NCBI GenBank assembly: GCA_963785115.1
Contig: CAWATY010000031.1
Span: forward strand, 186,001 to 250,000
Length of the DNA: 64,000 nucleotides
DNA from: JACCWP01 sp963785115
Lineage (GTDB): Bacteria; Actinomycetota; Actinomycetes; Propionibacteriales; Nocardioidaceae
Reading direction: 5' to 3'
Position numbers and translations under genes: made by a program. The notes beneath the pieces are model-generated. The model saw nothing but the letters and a program-made list of their open reading frames with translations. It was not told the DNA's origin and did not search any database. Positions 25,042 to 33,363 of this stretch are shown piece after piece (position 1 is the first letter of the stretch; each line of letters begins with the position of its first letter).

Positions 25042-25070
25042 GCAGCGGGATGAGAAATCCCCCCGGCTGC
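25042..25070 (-). terminator. Hairpin in trmD-rplS gap (terminator or attenuator)
   Basis: Two stacked stems: GCAGC (25042-25046) with GCTGC (25066-25070), and GGGAT (25047-25051) with ATCCC (25057-25061), separated by a CCCG bulge. It begins 6 nt after the trmD stop on the transcribed strand and lies upstream of rplS, so it could end or partly attenuate the rpsP-trmD transcript. Confidence 0.4.
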
Positions 25071-25075
25071 AGCGC

Positions 25076-25777
25076 TCAGCCCAGCAGGTCCGGCCGCCGC
25101 TCCTGGGTGCGGCGCAGCCGCTGCTCGTGCCGCCACGCGGCGATGCGGCCGTGGTCCCCGGACAACAGGACCTCGGGCACGTCGAGCCCGCGCCAGGTCG
25201 TCGGCTTGGTGTAGACGGGGTGCTCCAGCAGCCCGCCGCCCTCGCCCGTACGGTGCGACTCCTCGTCGAGCGACGCCGGGTTGCCCAGCACGCCCGGCAG
25301 CAGCCGGGTCACCGCCTCGACGAGCACGAGCGCGGCGACCTCACCGCCGCCGAGCACGTAATCGCCCAGCGAGAGCTCCTCGACCGGCATCCGGGTGGCA
25401 GCGTGCTCGCTCACCCGCTGGTCGATGCCCTCGTAGCGCCCGCACGCGAGGACCAGCCAGGGCTGCTCGGCCAGCCGCTCGGCCACGGCCTGCGTGAAGG
25501 GCAGCCCGGTCGGGGTCGGGACGACCAGGGTGGGCACCGGCTCGCTGTCGGGCGGCACCAGGTCGTCCAGCGCCTCGCCCCACGGCTCCGGGCGCATCAC
25601 CATGCCGGCCCCGCCGCCGTACGGGGTGTCGTCGACGGTGCGGTGCCGGTCGTGGGTCCAGTCGCGCAGGTCGTGCACCCGCACGTCCAGCAGGCCACGG
25701 CGGCGGGCCCGGCCGACCAGCGACAGGTCGAGGGGGGCCAGGTAGTCGGGGAAGATCGTGACGACGTCGATGCGCAC
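25076..25777 (-). CDS. trmD: tRNA (guanine-N1)-methyltransferase TrmD
   Basis: SPOUT-class enzyme (233 aa) methylating G37 of tRNAs, which prevents +1 frameshifting. Diagnostic parts: IDVVTIFPDYLAPLDLSLVG at the start, DDTPYGGGAGMVM near 48-60, the knot region LACGRYEGIDQRV near 110-122 and ELSLGDYVLGGGE near 135-147. ATG 25777 has normal spacing, 3 nt from the rimM stop. Order rpsP-khpA-rimM-trmD-rplS is the standard one. Confidence 0.97.
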   Translation of the reverse strand: MRIDVVTIFPDYLAPLDLSLVGRARRRGLLDVRVHDLRDWTHDRHRTVDDTPYGGGAGMVMRPEPWGEALDDLVPPDSEPVPTLVVPTPTGLPFTQAVAERLAEQPWLVLACGRYEGIDQRVSEHAATRMPVEELSLGDYVLGGGEVAALVLVEAVTRLLPGVLGNPASLDEESHRTGEGGGLLEHPVYTKPTTWRGLDVPEVLLSGDHGRIAAWRHEQRLRRTQERRPDLLG

Positions 25778-25780
25778 CGC

Positions 25781-26323
25781 TCAGTCCTCTCCGTCGAGCA
25801 GGCCCTGCACGTCGCTCACGACGAGCCGGCCGCCGTCGAGGTCCACCTCGGGCACGAGGTCGGCGACGAACGGCACCAGCGCGGTACGTCCGTCGGCCTC
25901 GTCCAGGGCCACCGAGAGCAGGTCCTGGACCGGACGGTGCAGCACGTCCGTGACGGTGCCGACCTCCCTGCCGTCGGGCAGCGCGACGCGCAGTCCGACC
26001 AGCTCGTGGTCGTAGAAGTCGTCGGGATCGGCCGGACGGTCCCCCGGCTCCAGGTCGACCAGCAGGTCGGCACCGAGCAGGGACTCGGCGGTCGTCCGGT
26101 CCGCCACCTCCCGGAACCGCACCAGCAGCCGCTGCCCGTGGGGCCGGGCGGAGTCGACGGTGAGCCGGGGACGGCTGCTCGGGGCCGGCCGCAGCACGGC
26201 GCCGGTCGCGAACCGGCGCTCCGGCTCGTCGGTGCGTACGTCGATGCTGACCTCGCCCCGGATGCCGTGCGCGCGGCCGATCCTGCCGACCACGACCTCT
26301 CTCACCGGCGGACGACCGGCCAT
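25781..26323 (-). CDS. rimM: Ribosome maturation factor RimM
   Basis: Assembly factor (180 aa) for the 30S head that binds S19. N-terminal RimM domain begins VVVGRIGRAHGIRGEVSIDV near 9-28; the C-terminal PRC-barrel has FYDHELVGLRVALPDG near 102-117 and LVPFVADLVPEVDLDGGRLV near 148-167. ATG at 26323. It lies between khpA and trmD with short gaps (26 nt and 3 nt), in the ribosomal-protein S16 operon. Confidence 0.95.
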   Translation of the reverse strand: MAGRPPVREVVVGRIGRAHGIRGEVSIDVRTDEPERRFATGAVLRPAPSSRPRLTVDSARPHGQRLLVRFREVADRTTAESLLGADLLVDLEPGDRPADPDDFYDHELVGLRVALPDGREVGTVTDVLHRPVQDLLSVALDEADGRTALVPFVADLVPEVDLDGGRLVVSDVQGLLDGED

Positions 26324-26349
26324 GGCGCCCTCAGCGTCCTGGCCGGCTG

Positions 26350-26592
26350 TCAGCGGCGGCGGTCGACGTCGACGAAGTCGATCCGGGCCCCACCGGCACC
26401 GGCCAGGGCGCCGACGACCGTACGGATCGCGGTCGCCGTACGACCGGCCCGGCCGATGACGCGGCCGAGGTCGTCGGGATGGACCCGCACCTCCAGCAGC
26501 TCGCCACGGCGCAGCTGCTTGGCCCGGACGCTCACGTCATCGGGGTGCTCGACGATGCCGCGGACGATGTGCTCGAGCGCGTCGGTGAGCAC
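26350..26592 (-). CDS. khpA: KhpA-type KH-domain RNA-binding protein
   Basis: Small RNA-binding protein of 80 aa with a single KH domain: LLEVRVHPDDLGRVIGRAGR near 30-49 carries the GxxG loop (GRAG), followed by TAIRTVVGAL. KhpA with KhpB affects cell elongation and small-RNA biology in Gram-positive bacteria; in actinobacteria the gene lies after rpsP. GTG 26592 is preceded by GAGGG with 8-nt spacing, which supports a separate start. The assembled frame is continuous with the shifted rpsP frame, so a fused reading is formally possible but unlikely (see the rpsP entry). Confidence 0.9.
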   Translation of the reverse strand: MLTDALEHIVRGIVEHPDDVSVRAKQLRRGELLEVRVHPDDLGRVIGRAGRTATAIRTVVGALAGAGGARIDFVDVDRRR

Positions 26593-26596
26593 GGGC

Positions 26597-27303
26597 TCAG
26601 CCCTCGGACTGGCGCTCGGCGTCGGCCGCCTCGTCGGCGCCCTTCTCGGCCGACTCCGCCGCGACCTCCGGCGTCTCGTCCGCAGGCGTGAGCGCGGCGG
26701 CCTCGTCGGCCGGCGTCTCGGCGGCAGGCTCGGCCGGGGTCTCGGCGGCAGGCTCGGCCGGTGTCTCGGCGGCAGGTCGGCCGGCTGCTCCGGGACGTCG
26801 GCCTTCTCGGCCGTCTTCTCGGCCTTCTTCTCGGCCTTCTTCTGGGTCTTCTTCTCGGCCTGCTCGGGCTGCTCGGCCGCGTCGGTCTTGTCGGGCTGCT
26901 CGGTCTTCTTCTCGGCCCGCTTGCGCGGCGCCTTGGTCGTCACGGCCTCGGTGTCGGTGTCACCGTGGGCTTCCTTGAGCAGGTCGTTGAAGACCTCGGT
27001 CTTGTCCTTGCGGGCCTCGGCCACCAGCAGCGGCGGGGGGGCCGGCTCGCCCTTGAACTTCTGCCAGTCGCCGGTCTTCTTCAGCAGCACGAGCACCGGG
27101 TCGCTCGGCTGCGCGCCGACGCCGAGCCAGTGCTGGGCCCGGTCGGAGTCGACCTCGATGAGCGAGGGCTCGAGCTTGGGGTCGTACTTGCCGATCTCCT
27201 CGATCACCCGGCCGTCACGCTTCTTGCGCGAGTCGGCCACGACGATGCGGTAGAACGGCGCGCGGATCTTGCCCATGCGCTTGAGACGGATCTTGACGGC
27301 CAC
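26597..27303 (-). CDS. rpsP: 30S ribosomal protein S16, tail frameshifted in this sequence
   Basis: Small-subunit protein. The first 90 or so residues are standard S16 (AVKIRLKRMGKIRAPFYRIV, then KRDGRVIEEIGKYDPK and AQHWLGVGAQPSDPV). A Lys/Ala/Glu-rich tail follows. At 26775-26777 a 24-nt repeat copy lacks one C; as assembled, the frame then turns Arg/Pro-rich and runs without a stop into khpA (317 residues in all). Restoring the base gives about 235 residues, with an Ala-Glu-Thr-Pro repeat tail ending at the TGA at 26597-26599, 4 nt before the khpA start. I treat the given end as the intended one. GTG 27303 is the start. Cause may be sequencing error or a true mutation. Confidence 0.85.
26707..26777 (-). 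repeat. 24-nt tandem repeat in rpsP tail with one short copy
   Basis: Three tandem copies of a 24-nt unit: 26707-26730, 26731-26754 and 26755-26777. The third has 23 nt because GGCT at its end is GGT. On the minus strand each full unit encodes AAETPAEP. The short copy shifts the rpsP frame by one. Confidence 0.9.
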
Positions 27304-27520
27304 GTTTGTGGTGTCTCCCTGCTGAGTCGGTGGGGTGAGCCGCCAGGGTCCGGGTGGGGTCCGGGCCGGCCTGCTCGGTGGAACCGCCAGGACTCGGTTG
27401 AGAGGGACCGTGTCCAGCGGGTTCGACCGGCCATCATGCCAGACGGTGGCGCCGCCATTCCACTTGCACCTGCGGCAGCCCTGTCCCCGGCAGCGCCCGG
27501 AGCGATGGCAGCATCGGCGC

Positions 27521-28123
27521 ATGACCGATCCACGCTCGCTGTCGTCGTACCACTCCCGGCTCCCCTACGGCGAGCGGGTGAGTGCCGAACCGGTGCAGGG
27601 CGACCCGTTCAGCCCGTTCGACGGCGAGCTGACGGTGGTGGCGCTGGACGAGCCGGAGGTGCCGGAGCCGCCGCGCAACGGCGAGGAGGGCGGCGGCGAG
27701 TGCTTCCGCTGCGCGAACCCCGACCAGGACGTCATCTGGCGAGACGAGCACTGGAACGTCCGCTCCGGCTTCGCCCCGATCGGTCTGCCGATGGTCGCGG
27801 CTCTGGCACCGCACGTGCACACCACCCTGCACGAGATGCCCGAGCCGCTGGCGATCTCGATGGGACCGGTGATCCGCCGGGTGGCGCTGGCCGTCGGTGA
27901 GATCGACGGGGTCGGCCGCTGCCACTTCGCCCGGTGGGGCGACGGCAGCGAGCACTTCCACATGTGGTTCCTGGCCCGCCCGCTCGGGATGATGCAGATG
28001 CGCGGCGCGATGCTCGCGGTCTGGGACGAGCTGCTGCCCCCGCTGCCCGACGACGACGCGGCGGCGAACAGGCGCACCGTGGCGCATGCGCTGGCCGCGG
28101 GAGGCGGCGAGGCGCTGGTGTGA
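27521..28123 (+). CDS. HIT-like protein
   Basis: Protein of 200 aa that resembles the HIT/GalT nucleotide-hydrolase fold. It has a Cys pair CFRCAN at 61-66 like the zinc-binding pair of GalT-type members, and SEHFHMWFLARP at 143-154, in which the HxHxH triad reads His145-x-His147-x-Trp149. The catalytic His of HIT hydrolases is normally the second of the triad, so activity could survive, but the third is changed. No signal peptide. ATG 27521 is the first good start. It is divergent from rpsP and convergent with the amidohydrolase gene (15-nt gap). Substrate unknown; family call is moderate. Confidence 0.65.
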   Translation: MTDPRSLSSYHSRLPYGERVSAEPVQGDPFSPFDGELTVVALDEPEVPEPPRNGEEGGGECFRCANPDQDVIWRDEHWNVRSGFAPIGLPMVAALAPHVHTTLHEMPEPLAISMGPVIRRVALAVGEIDGVGRCHFARWGDGSEHFHMWFLARPLGMMQMRGAMLAVWDELLPPLPDDDAAANRRTVAHALAAGGGEALV

Positions 28124-28138
28124 CAGGTCGGGGCGCGG

Positions 28139-29227
28139 TCAGGCGACGACGCGGCCGCGCAGCACGATCCGCGCGGGAGCCGACAGCACGCCGAGGTCGG
28201 CCAGCGGGTCGGCCGGGTACACGCAGAAGCTGGCGGGCACCCCCTCGTCGAGGGTCGCCGGGCGTCCCAGCCACTCCCGGGCCCGCCAGGAGGCGGCGCC
28301 CAGCGCGTCGTACGGCGTGAGCCCGTACGTCGCCAGGATCTGGATCTCCTCGGCGACCAGCCCGTGCGGCAGCACGCCGCCCGCGTCGGTCCCGGCGTAG
28401 ATCGCGACGCCGGCCTCGTACGCCGCGCCGATCGTCTCCCGGCGCCGGGCGTGCAGGGCGCGCATCCGGTCGGCGTAGGCGGGAAACTTCTCCTCGCCCG
28501 CCGCGGCGTACGTGGGGAAGTTCTCCAGGTTCTTGACCGTCGGGACCAACGCGGTGCCCTGCTCGGCCATCTGCTCGACCAGTGCGGTCGACAGGCCGGT
28601 GCCGTGCTCGATGCAGTCGATGCCGGCGTCGAGGAGGTCCGGGAGGGCCGCCTCGCCGAAGACGTGGGCGGTCATTCGCACGCCCTGGCGGTGGGCTTCG
28701 GCGACCGCCGCGTGCACCGCCTCGCGCGGCCACGACGGCGTCAGGTCACCCACCTCGCGCTCGATCCAGTCGCCCACGATCTTGACCCAGCCGTCGCCGC
28801 GACGGGACTCCTGGGCCACGTAGGCCGCGAGCTCGTCCGGCTCGATCTCGTGCGCATAGCCACGGATGTAGCGCTTGGTCCGGGCCAGATGGCGACCCGC
28901 GCGGATCAGCTCGGGCAGGTCATCACGGTCGTCGATCCAACGGGTGTCGGCAGGTGAGCCGCAGTCGCGCAGCAGCAGGGCCCCGACGTCGCGGTCGGCG
29001 AGCGCCTGCTGCTCCTGGGTGTCGACGTCGACGGCACCCTTCGCGTCCAGCCCGACGTGGCAGTGCGCGTCGACCAGGCCGGGCACGATCCACCCCGGGT
29101 CGAGGTCGGGAGTGAGGTCGGTGGCGTCGGCGGCGGGTTCGTACGTCACCCGCCCGTCCACGACGTAGAGGTCCCGGTGCTCGTTCTCGGGCAGCACCAC
29201 GCCGCGTACCCGCAGTGCCTCGGCCAT
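28139..29227 (-). CDS. Metal-dependent amidohydrolase
   Basis: Amidohydrolase-superfamily enzyme of 362 aa. Metal-binding marks: GLVDAHCHVGLD near residues 49-60, Lys in GDGWVKIVGDW near 145, His in GVRMTAHVFGE near 180 and in DCIEHGTGL near 203, and Asp in IYAGTDAGGVLPHG near 283. The flanking beta-sandwich (VDGRVTYEP, ARIVLRGRVVA) is typical of imidazolonepropionase/prolidase-like members. ATG 29227 is the natural start. An equivalent gene lies before ffh in M. tuberculosis (Rv2915c as I recall). The substrate is unknown. Confidence 0.85.
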   Translation of the reverse strand: MAEALRVRGVVLPENEHRDLYVVDGRVTYEPAADATDLTPDLDPGWIVPGLVDAHCHVGLDAKGAVDVDTQEQQALADRDVGALLLRDCGSPADTRWIDDRDDLPELIRAGRHLARTKRYIRGYAHEIEPDELAAYVAQESRRGDGWVKIVGDWIEREVGDLTPSWPREAVHAAVAEAHRQGVRMTAHVFGEAALPDLLDAGIDCIEHGTGLSTALVEQMAEQGTALVPTVKNLENFPTYAAAGEEKFPAYADRMRALHARRRETIGAAYEAGVAIYAGTDAGGVLPHGLVAEEIQILATYGLTPYDALGAASWRAREWLGRPATLDEGVPASFCVYPADPLADLGVLSAPARIVLRGRVVA

Positions 29228-29314
29228 GGCGCCCGAACCTAGCGGTGCCCGGCCGGCCCGGCACCCAGGCGCTGGTCGGCTCGTCCGGCGCGCGGGGGCA
29301 GTGCTCCTACCGCG

Positions 29315-29386
29315 CAACCCGAGGTTCCACCGCGTCACAACCCGGGCGAACCTTCGGTTTCCCAAGCGAACGTGGGAAACCCCGGG
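29315..29386. repeat. Structured intergenic hairpin repeat, copy A
   Basis: Downstream of the ffh stop. Contains GGTTTCCC (29356-29363) and GGGAAACC (29374-29381) around an AAGCGAACGT loop, plus GAGGTTC (29321-29327) pairing with GAACCTTC (29348-29355). The same arrangement occurs at 52541-52631. Likely a terminator-like or mobile palindromic repeat. Confidence 0.75.
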
Positions 29387-29400
29387 CACGCACGGTCGGG

Positions 29401-30972
29401 TCAGAGCAGGTCGCGGAGCTCCTTGGGGAGCTCGAAGTCGTCGGGGACGTCGGCGGCGGGGGTGGCGGGGCCGGGGGCGCCGAAGGCCGAGCCGGGGGCG
29501 GGCCTGGCGGTGCGCTGGGCGGCCGCCGCCTTCTCCTCCGCGGCCCGCTTGGCGGGGTTGCCCGACCCGCGCTTGGACCGGCCCTTCTTCGCTGGCTGGC
29601 GGGCCTTGGCCCGCTTGCCGCCACCCGGCAGTCCCAGGCCGCCGGGCATGCCCGGCATGCCACCGCCGCTGGCCATCTGGTTCATCATCGTGCGGGCCTG
29701 GAAGAACCGGTCGACCAGGCTGTTGACCTGGGCCACGGTGGTGCCGGATCCGCGGGAGATCCGCTGCCGGCGCGAGCCGTCGATGATCTTGGGGTCCGCC
29801 CGCTCGGCGGCCGTCATCGACTGGATGATCGCCTGGAGGCGGTCGATCTCGCGCTCGTCGATGTCGGCGATCTGCTCCTTCATGTCGCCCATGCCGGGCA
29901 ACATGCCGAAGATCTTGGACAGCGAGCCCATCTTGCGGACGGCCTGCATCTGCTGCAGGAAGTCGTCCAGCGTGAAGCCCGCGCCCTTGCCCTCGGTGAG
30001 CTTGGCCGCGGCCTTGGCGGCCTGCTCGGCGTCGAACGACTTCTCGGCCTGCTCGATCAGCGTGAGCATGTCGCCCATGCCGAGGATCCGGGAGGCCATC
30101 CGGTCGGGGTGAAAGACGTCGAAGTCGGTGACCTGCTCGCCGTTGGAGGCGAACATCACCGGCTGACCGGTGACCTTGGCGACCGACAGCGCGGCACCGC
30201 CGCGGGCGTCACCGTCGAGCTTGGACAGCACCACGCCGGTGAAGCCGACACCGTCGAGGAAGGCCAGCGCCGTGGTCACGGCGTCCTGGCCGACCATCGC
30301 GTCGACGACGAACAGGATCTCGTCGGGCTGGACGGCGTCGCGGATGTCGGAGGCCTGCTGCATCAGCTCGTCGTCGATGCCCAGCCGACCGGCGGTGTCG
30401 ACCACGACCACGTCGTGCAGGGTCCGCCGCGCCTCGTCGAGCGAGGCACGGGCCACCGCCACCGGGTCGCCGACGCCGTTGCCCGGCTCGGGGGCAAACA
30501 CGTCGACCCCCGCCCGCTCGCCGACCACCTGCAGCTGACCGACGGCGTTGGGCCGCTGCAGGTCGGCCGCGACGAGCAGCGGCGAGCGGTCCTGCTGCTT
30601 GAGCCAGTGGCCGAGCTTGCCGGCCAGCGTCGTCTTGCCGGCGCCCTGCAGGCCGGCCAGCAGGATCACCGTCGGGGGCTTCTTGGCAAAGCGCAGCCGG
30701 CGGGTCTCGCCGCCGAGGATCCCCACCAGCTCCTCGTCGACGATCTTGACGACCTGCTGGGCCGGGTTGAGCGCGGCGCTGACCTCGGCGCCGCGGGCCC
30801 GCTCCTTGACGGCGGCGATGAACTCGCGCACCACCGGCAGCGCGACGTCGGCCTCGAGCAGGGCGACCCGGATCTCGCGGGCCGTCTCGTCGATGTCCGA
30901 CTCCGAGAGCCGTCCCTTGCCGCGCAGCGTCTTGAAGGTCGCGGCCAGGCGGTCCTGGAGCGTGTCGAACAC
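29401..30972 (-). CDS. ffh: Signal recognition particle protein Ffh
   Basis: GTPase (523 aa) that binds signal sequences of nascent membrane proteins and docks with FtsY. N domain: residues 1-85. G domain: GLQGAGKTTLAGKL near 108-121, DLQRPNA near 136, VVVDTAGRL near 188 and LSKLDGDARGG near 247-257. M domain: Met-rich, with MGSLSKIFGMLPGMGDM near 345-361 and the RNA-binding SRRQRISRGSGTT near 408-420. A C-terminal extension rich in Gly, Met, Lys and Ala is longer than in E. coli. GTG 30972 has GGAGGAAG about 7 nt upstream. A structured repeat follows its stop. Confidence 0.97.
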   Translation of the reverse strand: MFDTLQDRLAATFKTLRGKGRLSESDIDETAREIRVALLEADVALPVVREFIAAVKERARGAEVSAALNPAQQVVKIVDEELVGILGGETRRLRFAKKPPTVILLAGLQGAGKTTLAGKLGHWLKQQDRSPLLVAADLQRPNAVGQLQVVGERAGVDVFAPEPGNGVGDPVAVARASLDEARRTLHDVVVVDTAGRLGIDDELMQQASDIRDAVQPDEILFVVDAMVGQDAVTTALAFLDGVGFTGVVLSKLDGDARGGAALSVAKVTGQPVMFASNGEQVTDFDVFHPDRMASRILGMGDMLTLIEQAEKSFDAEQAAKAAAKLTEGKGAGFTLDDFLQQMQAVRKMGSLSKIFGMLPGMGDMKEQIADIDEREIDRLQAIIQSMTAAERADPKIIDGSRRQRISRGSGTTVAQVNSLVDRFFQARTMMNQMASGGGMPGMPGGLGLPGGGKRAKARQPAKKGRSKRGSGNPAKRAAEEKAAAAQRTARPAPGSAFGAPGPATPAADVPDDFELPKELRDLL

Positions 30973-31047
30973 CGGGGCTTCCTCCGGACGGCGAGGCGGA
31001 CGTGCGGTCGCTCCAGCCTAACCACCGCACCGAAGGTGTCTTGACGG

Positions 31048-33363
31048 TTAGGCAGGTGCGGGGGTCGGCTGTCCCACCGGCGCCGAGTCGGGCCTCGGGT
31101 CGAGCGCCTGCTCGACGGTGGCCCGCAGGTCCTCCGCCTCGGTCGGGGCGTACGGGCGCCCGGCGGCGTCGGTCACGTAGACCACGTCCTCGGCCTGCGG
31201 TCCCAGCGTCTCGAGGTGGGCCGAGCGGACGTCCGCGCCAGCGTCGGCCAGCGCCCTGCACAGCCGCCACACCAGCCCCGGACGGTCGCCGGTCCGCACC
31301 TCGAGCACGGTCGCGCTGCCGGACACGTCGCCCAGCACCCGCACCCGCGCCGGACCAGCGTCGCCCGCGGTGGCCAGCCGCGCCTCCAGGTCCACGCTGC
31401 CGGACAGCACCCGGTCCAGGCGCAGTCGCAGCCGCGCGACGTCGACCTCCGCGGACTCGACGTCCCAGGTCGAGACCGCGATGCCGTCGTGGACCGAGGC
31501 CCGGGCTGCCCGCACGGTCATCCCGGCCGTGGCGAGCGCCGCGGCGACGTCGGCCAGCAGCCCGACGCGGTCCGCGGCCGCCACCTGGACCCGGGTTCCG
31601 TCGGACTGGACGCTGGTCAGCAGCCGGGTCTCGCCCTCGTCCAGCCCGATCGCCCAGTCGGGCACCGCCGAGTCTGCGACCTCGTCCAGCGGCCGGCCCG
31701 ACTCCGACACCGGCCGTCCCTCGACGAGGCTCGCGCGCAGGGCGCGCACCAGCCGGCCGACGAGACCGGCCCGCCACGTGGTCCAGGCGGCCGGGGCGGC
31801 CGCGCGCGCGTCGGCCTCGGTCAGGGTCCCGAGCAGATCGAGCGTGGCCTCGTCGCCGACGACCGCGGCGACCCCCGCCAACGTGACGGGGTCGTCGATG
31901 TCGCGGCGGACCGCCGTGCGCGGCAGCAGCAGGTGGTACCGCACCAGGAATGCGACGACGGCCGCGTCGGCGGGCTCGAACCCCCAGCGCAGGGCCACCC
32001 GCTCGGCGACGGGGGCACCCACCTCGCTGTGGTCGCGGCCCTGCGGGTCACCCTTGCCGATGTCGTGCAGCAGCGCCGCGACCACGAGCAGGTCGGGCCG
32101 CGCGACCTCCGGCAGCAGCCGGGTGGCCTGCACGCAGGTCTCGACCAGGTGCCGGTCGACGGTGAAGCGGTGCACTGCGGCGCTCGACGGCCGCAGCCGC
32201 ACGGCCTCCCACTCGGGCAGCCACTGCTCGAGCAGCCCCGAGGCGTCGAGGTCCTCCCACACCGGCAGCAGGTCGGGGCCGGCGGCCAGCAGCCGCACCA
32301 GCAGCCGCCGGGCGTGCTCGGGCCAGGGCTCGGGCAGGACGGGCGCCGCGGCCGCGAGCCGGTCGGCGGTCGCGGGCGACAGGACGAGGCCGTGGGTGGC
32401 AGCCAGCGCGGCGGCGCGCAGCGCGAGCCACGGGTCGGCGTCCGGCCGCACGCCCGGCTGCAGCACCACCTCGCCGGCCACCTCGGCCACGCCGTCGCCG
32501 AGCGGGGTCAGCGCCGGCCGTCGGGTGGCACCGGCCCCGGGTCGGCGGGCGGGCCGGGCACGTACCTGCTCGACCCGTCGCCAGGTGAGCTGCACCAGGT
32601 GCGCGGTACGGCGCCCGAGGTGCCGGACGTGGCGGTCGAGGGCCGGCGGCGTCATGCCCAGCCGGGCCGCGACGTCGGGGACGAGCTCGGGGTGCAGCCG
32701 GTCGCCCCGGCGCCCGGCGACCTCGTGCAGCGCGTCGCGGACGTCGAGCAGGGCCGCCCGGTGCGACTCACCCGCCCGGTGCGGGACGTCGACGAGCCAG
32801 GTGGCGACGAGTGCGCGCAGGACGGCGCCGTCGCGGAGACCGCCGCGGGACTCCTTGAGGTCGGGGACGGCAGCGTGCGCGAGGTCGCCGGCTCGCTCGG
32901 CCCGCTCGGCCCCGGCGGCCGCGAGCTCGGGCAGCCGGGTCGTGGCAGCACGCCTCCAGTCGGCCAGCACGGTCGAGCGCAGCGCCAGGCTCAGGTCCCG
33001 CTCCCCCGCCACGTGCCGGGCGTCGAGCATGCCGGTGGCGGCCCGGAGGTCGCGGGCGGCCATCTCGCGCATCGACACGGTGTCGCGCACCGCGTGGTCG
33101 AGCGGCACGCCGTCGTCCCACAGCGGGTACCACAGCGACTCGGCCAGCGAGGCCACCAGCCGGGGCGACAGCGACGGCTCGTGCACGAGCACGACGTCGA
33201 TGTCGCTGTACGGCGAGAGCTCGCCGCGCCCGTAGCCGCCGACGGCCACCAGTGCGGCCCGGCCGGCGGCCTCGGCGTGTCCGCTGAGCACGGTGTCGAA
33301 CAGGCGCTCCAGGCGCAGGTCCATCGCGCCGGCGCGCTCGGCCCGCCGGCACGCGAGACTCAC
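31048..33363 (-). CDS. glnD: Bifunctional PII uridylyl/adenylyltransferase-removase GlnD
   Basis: Nitrogen-sensor enzyme of 771 aa that modifies the PII protein; in actinobacteria the modification is adenylylation of GlnK Tyr51. Nucleotidyltransferase domain: GGYGRGELSPYSDIDVVLVH near 42-61 with the DxD metal site. HD domain for removal: VAALLHDIGKGDPQGRDHS near 435-453. Two C-terminal ACT domains (VAADRVGLLADVAAALATAG near 610 and VRTGDRPGLVWRLCRALADAG near 705) sense glutamine. GTG 33363 overlaps the glnK stop (GTGA). Third gene of the amtB-glnK-glnD operon. Confidence 0.95.
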   Translation of the reverse strand: MSLACRRAERAGAMDLRLERLFDTVLSGHAEAAGRAALVAVGGYGRGELSPYSDIDVVLVHEPSLSPRLVASLAESLWYPLWDDGVPLDHAVRDTVSMREMAARDLRAATGMLDARHVAGERDLSLALRSTVLADWRRAATTRLPELAAAGAERAERAGDLAHAAVPDLKESRGGLRDGAVLRALVATWLVDVPHRAGESHRAALLDVRDALHEVAGRRGDRLHPELVPDVAARLGMTPPALDRHVRHLGRRTAHLVQLTWRRVEQVRARPARRPGAGATRRPALTPLGDGVAEVAGEVVLQPGVRPDADPWLALRAAALAATHGLVLSPATADRLAAAAPVLPEPWPEHARRLLVRLLAAGPDLLPVWEDLDASGLLEQWLPEWEAVRLRPSSAAVHRFTVDRHLVETCVQATRLLPEVARPDLLVVAALLHDIGKGDPQGRDHSEVGAPVAERVALRWGFEPADAAVVAFLVRYHLLLPRTAVRRDIDDPVTLAGVAAVVGDEATLDLLGTLTEADARAAAPAAWTTWRAGLVGRLVRALRASLVEGRPVSESGRPLDEVADSAVPDWAIGLDEGETRLLTSVQSDGTRVQVAAADRVGLLADVAAALATAGMTVRAARASVHDGIAVSTWDVESAEVDVARLRLRLDRVLSGSVDLEARLATAGDAGPARVRVLGDVSGSATVLEVRTGDRPGLVWRLCRALADAGADVRSAHLETLGPQAEDVVYVTDAAGRPYAPTEAEDLRATVEQALDPRPDSAPVGQPTPAPA

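Noticed and set aside
24906..25075. Possible L19 leader or riboswitch before rplS
   Set aside because: Only one plausible hairpin directly after trmD; no known leader motif could be matched.
27415..27435. GGTTCGA T-loop-like sequence as a possible tRNA
   Set aside because: No acceptor, D or anticodon stem around it.
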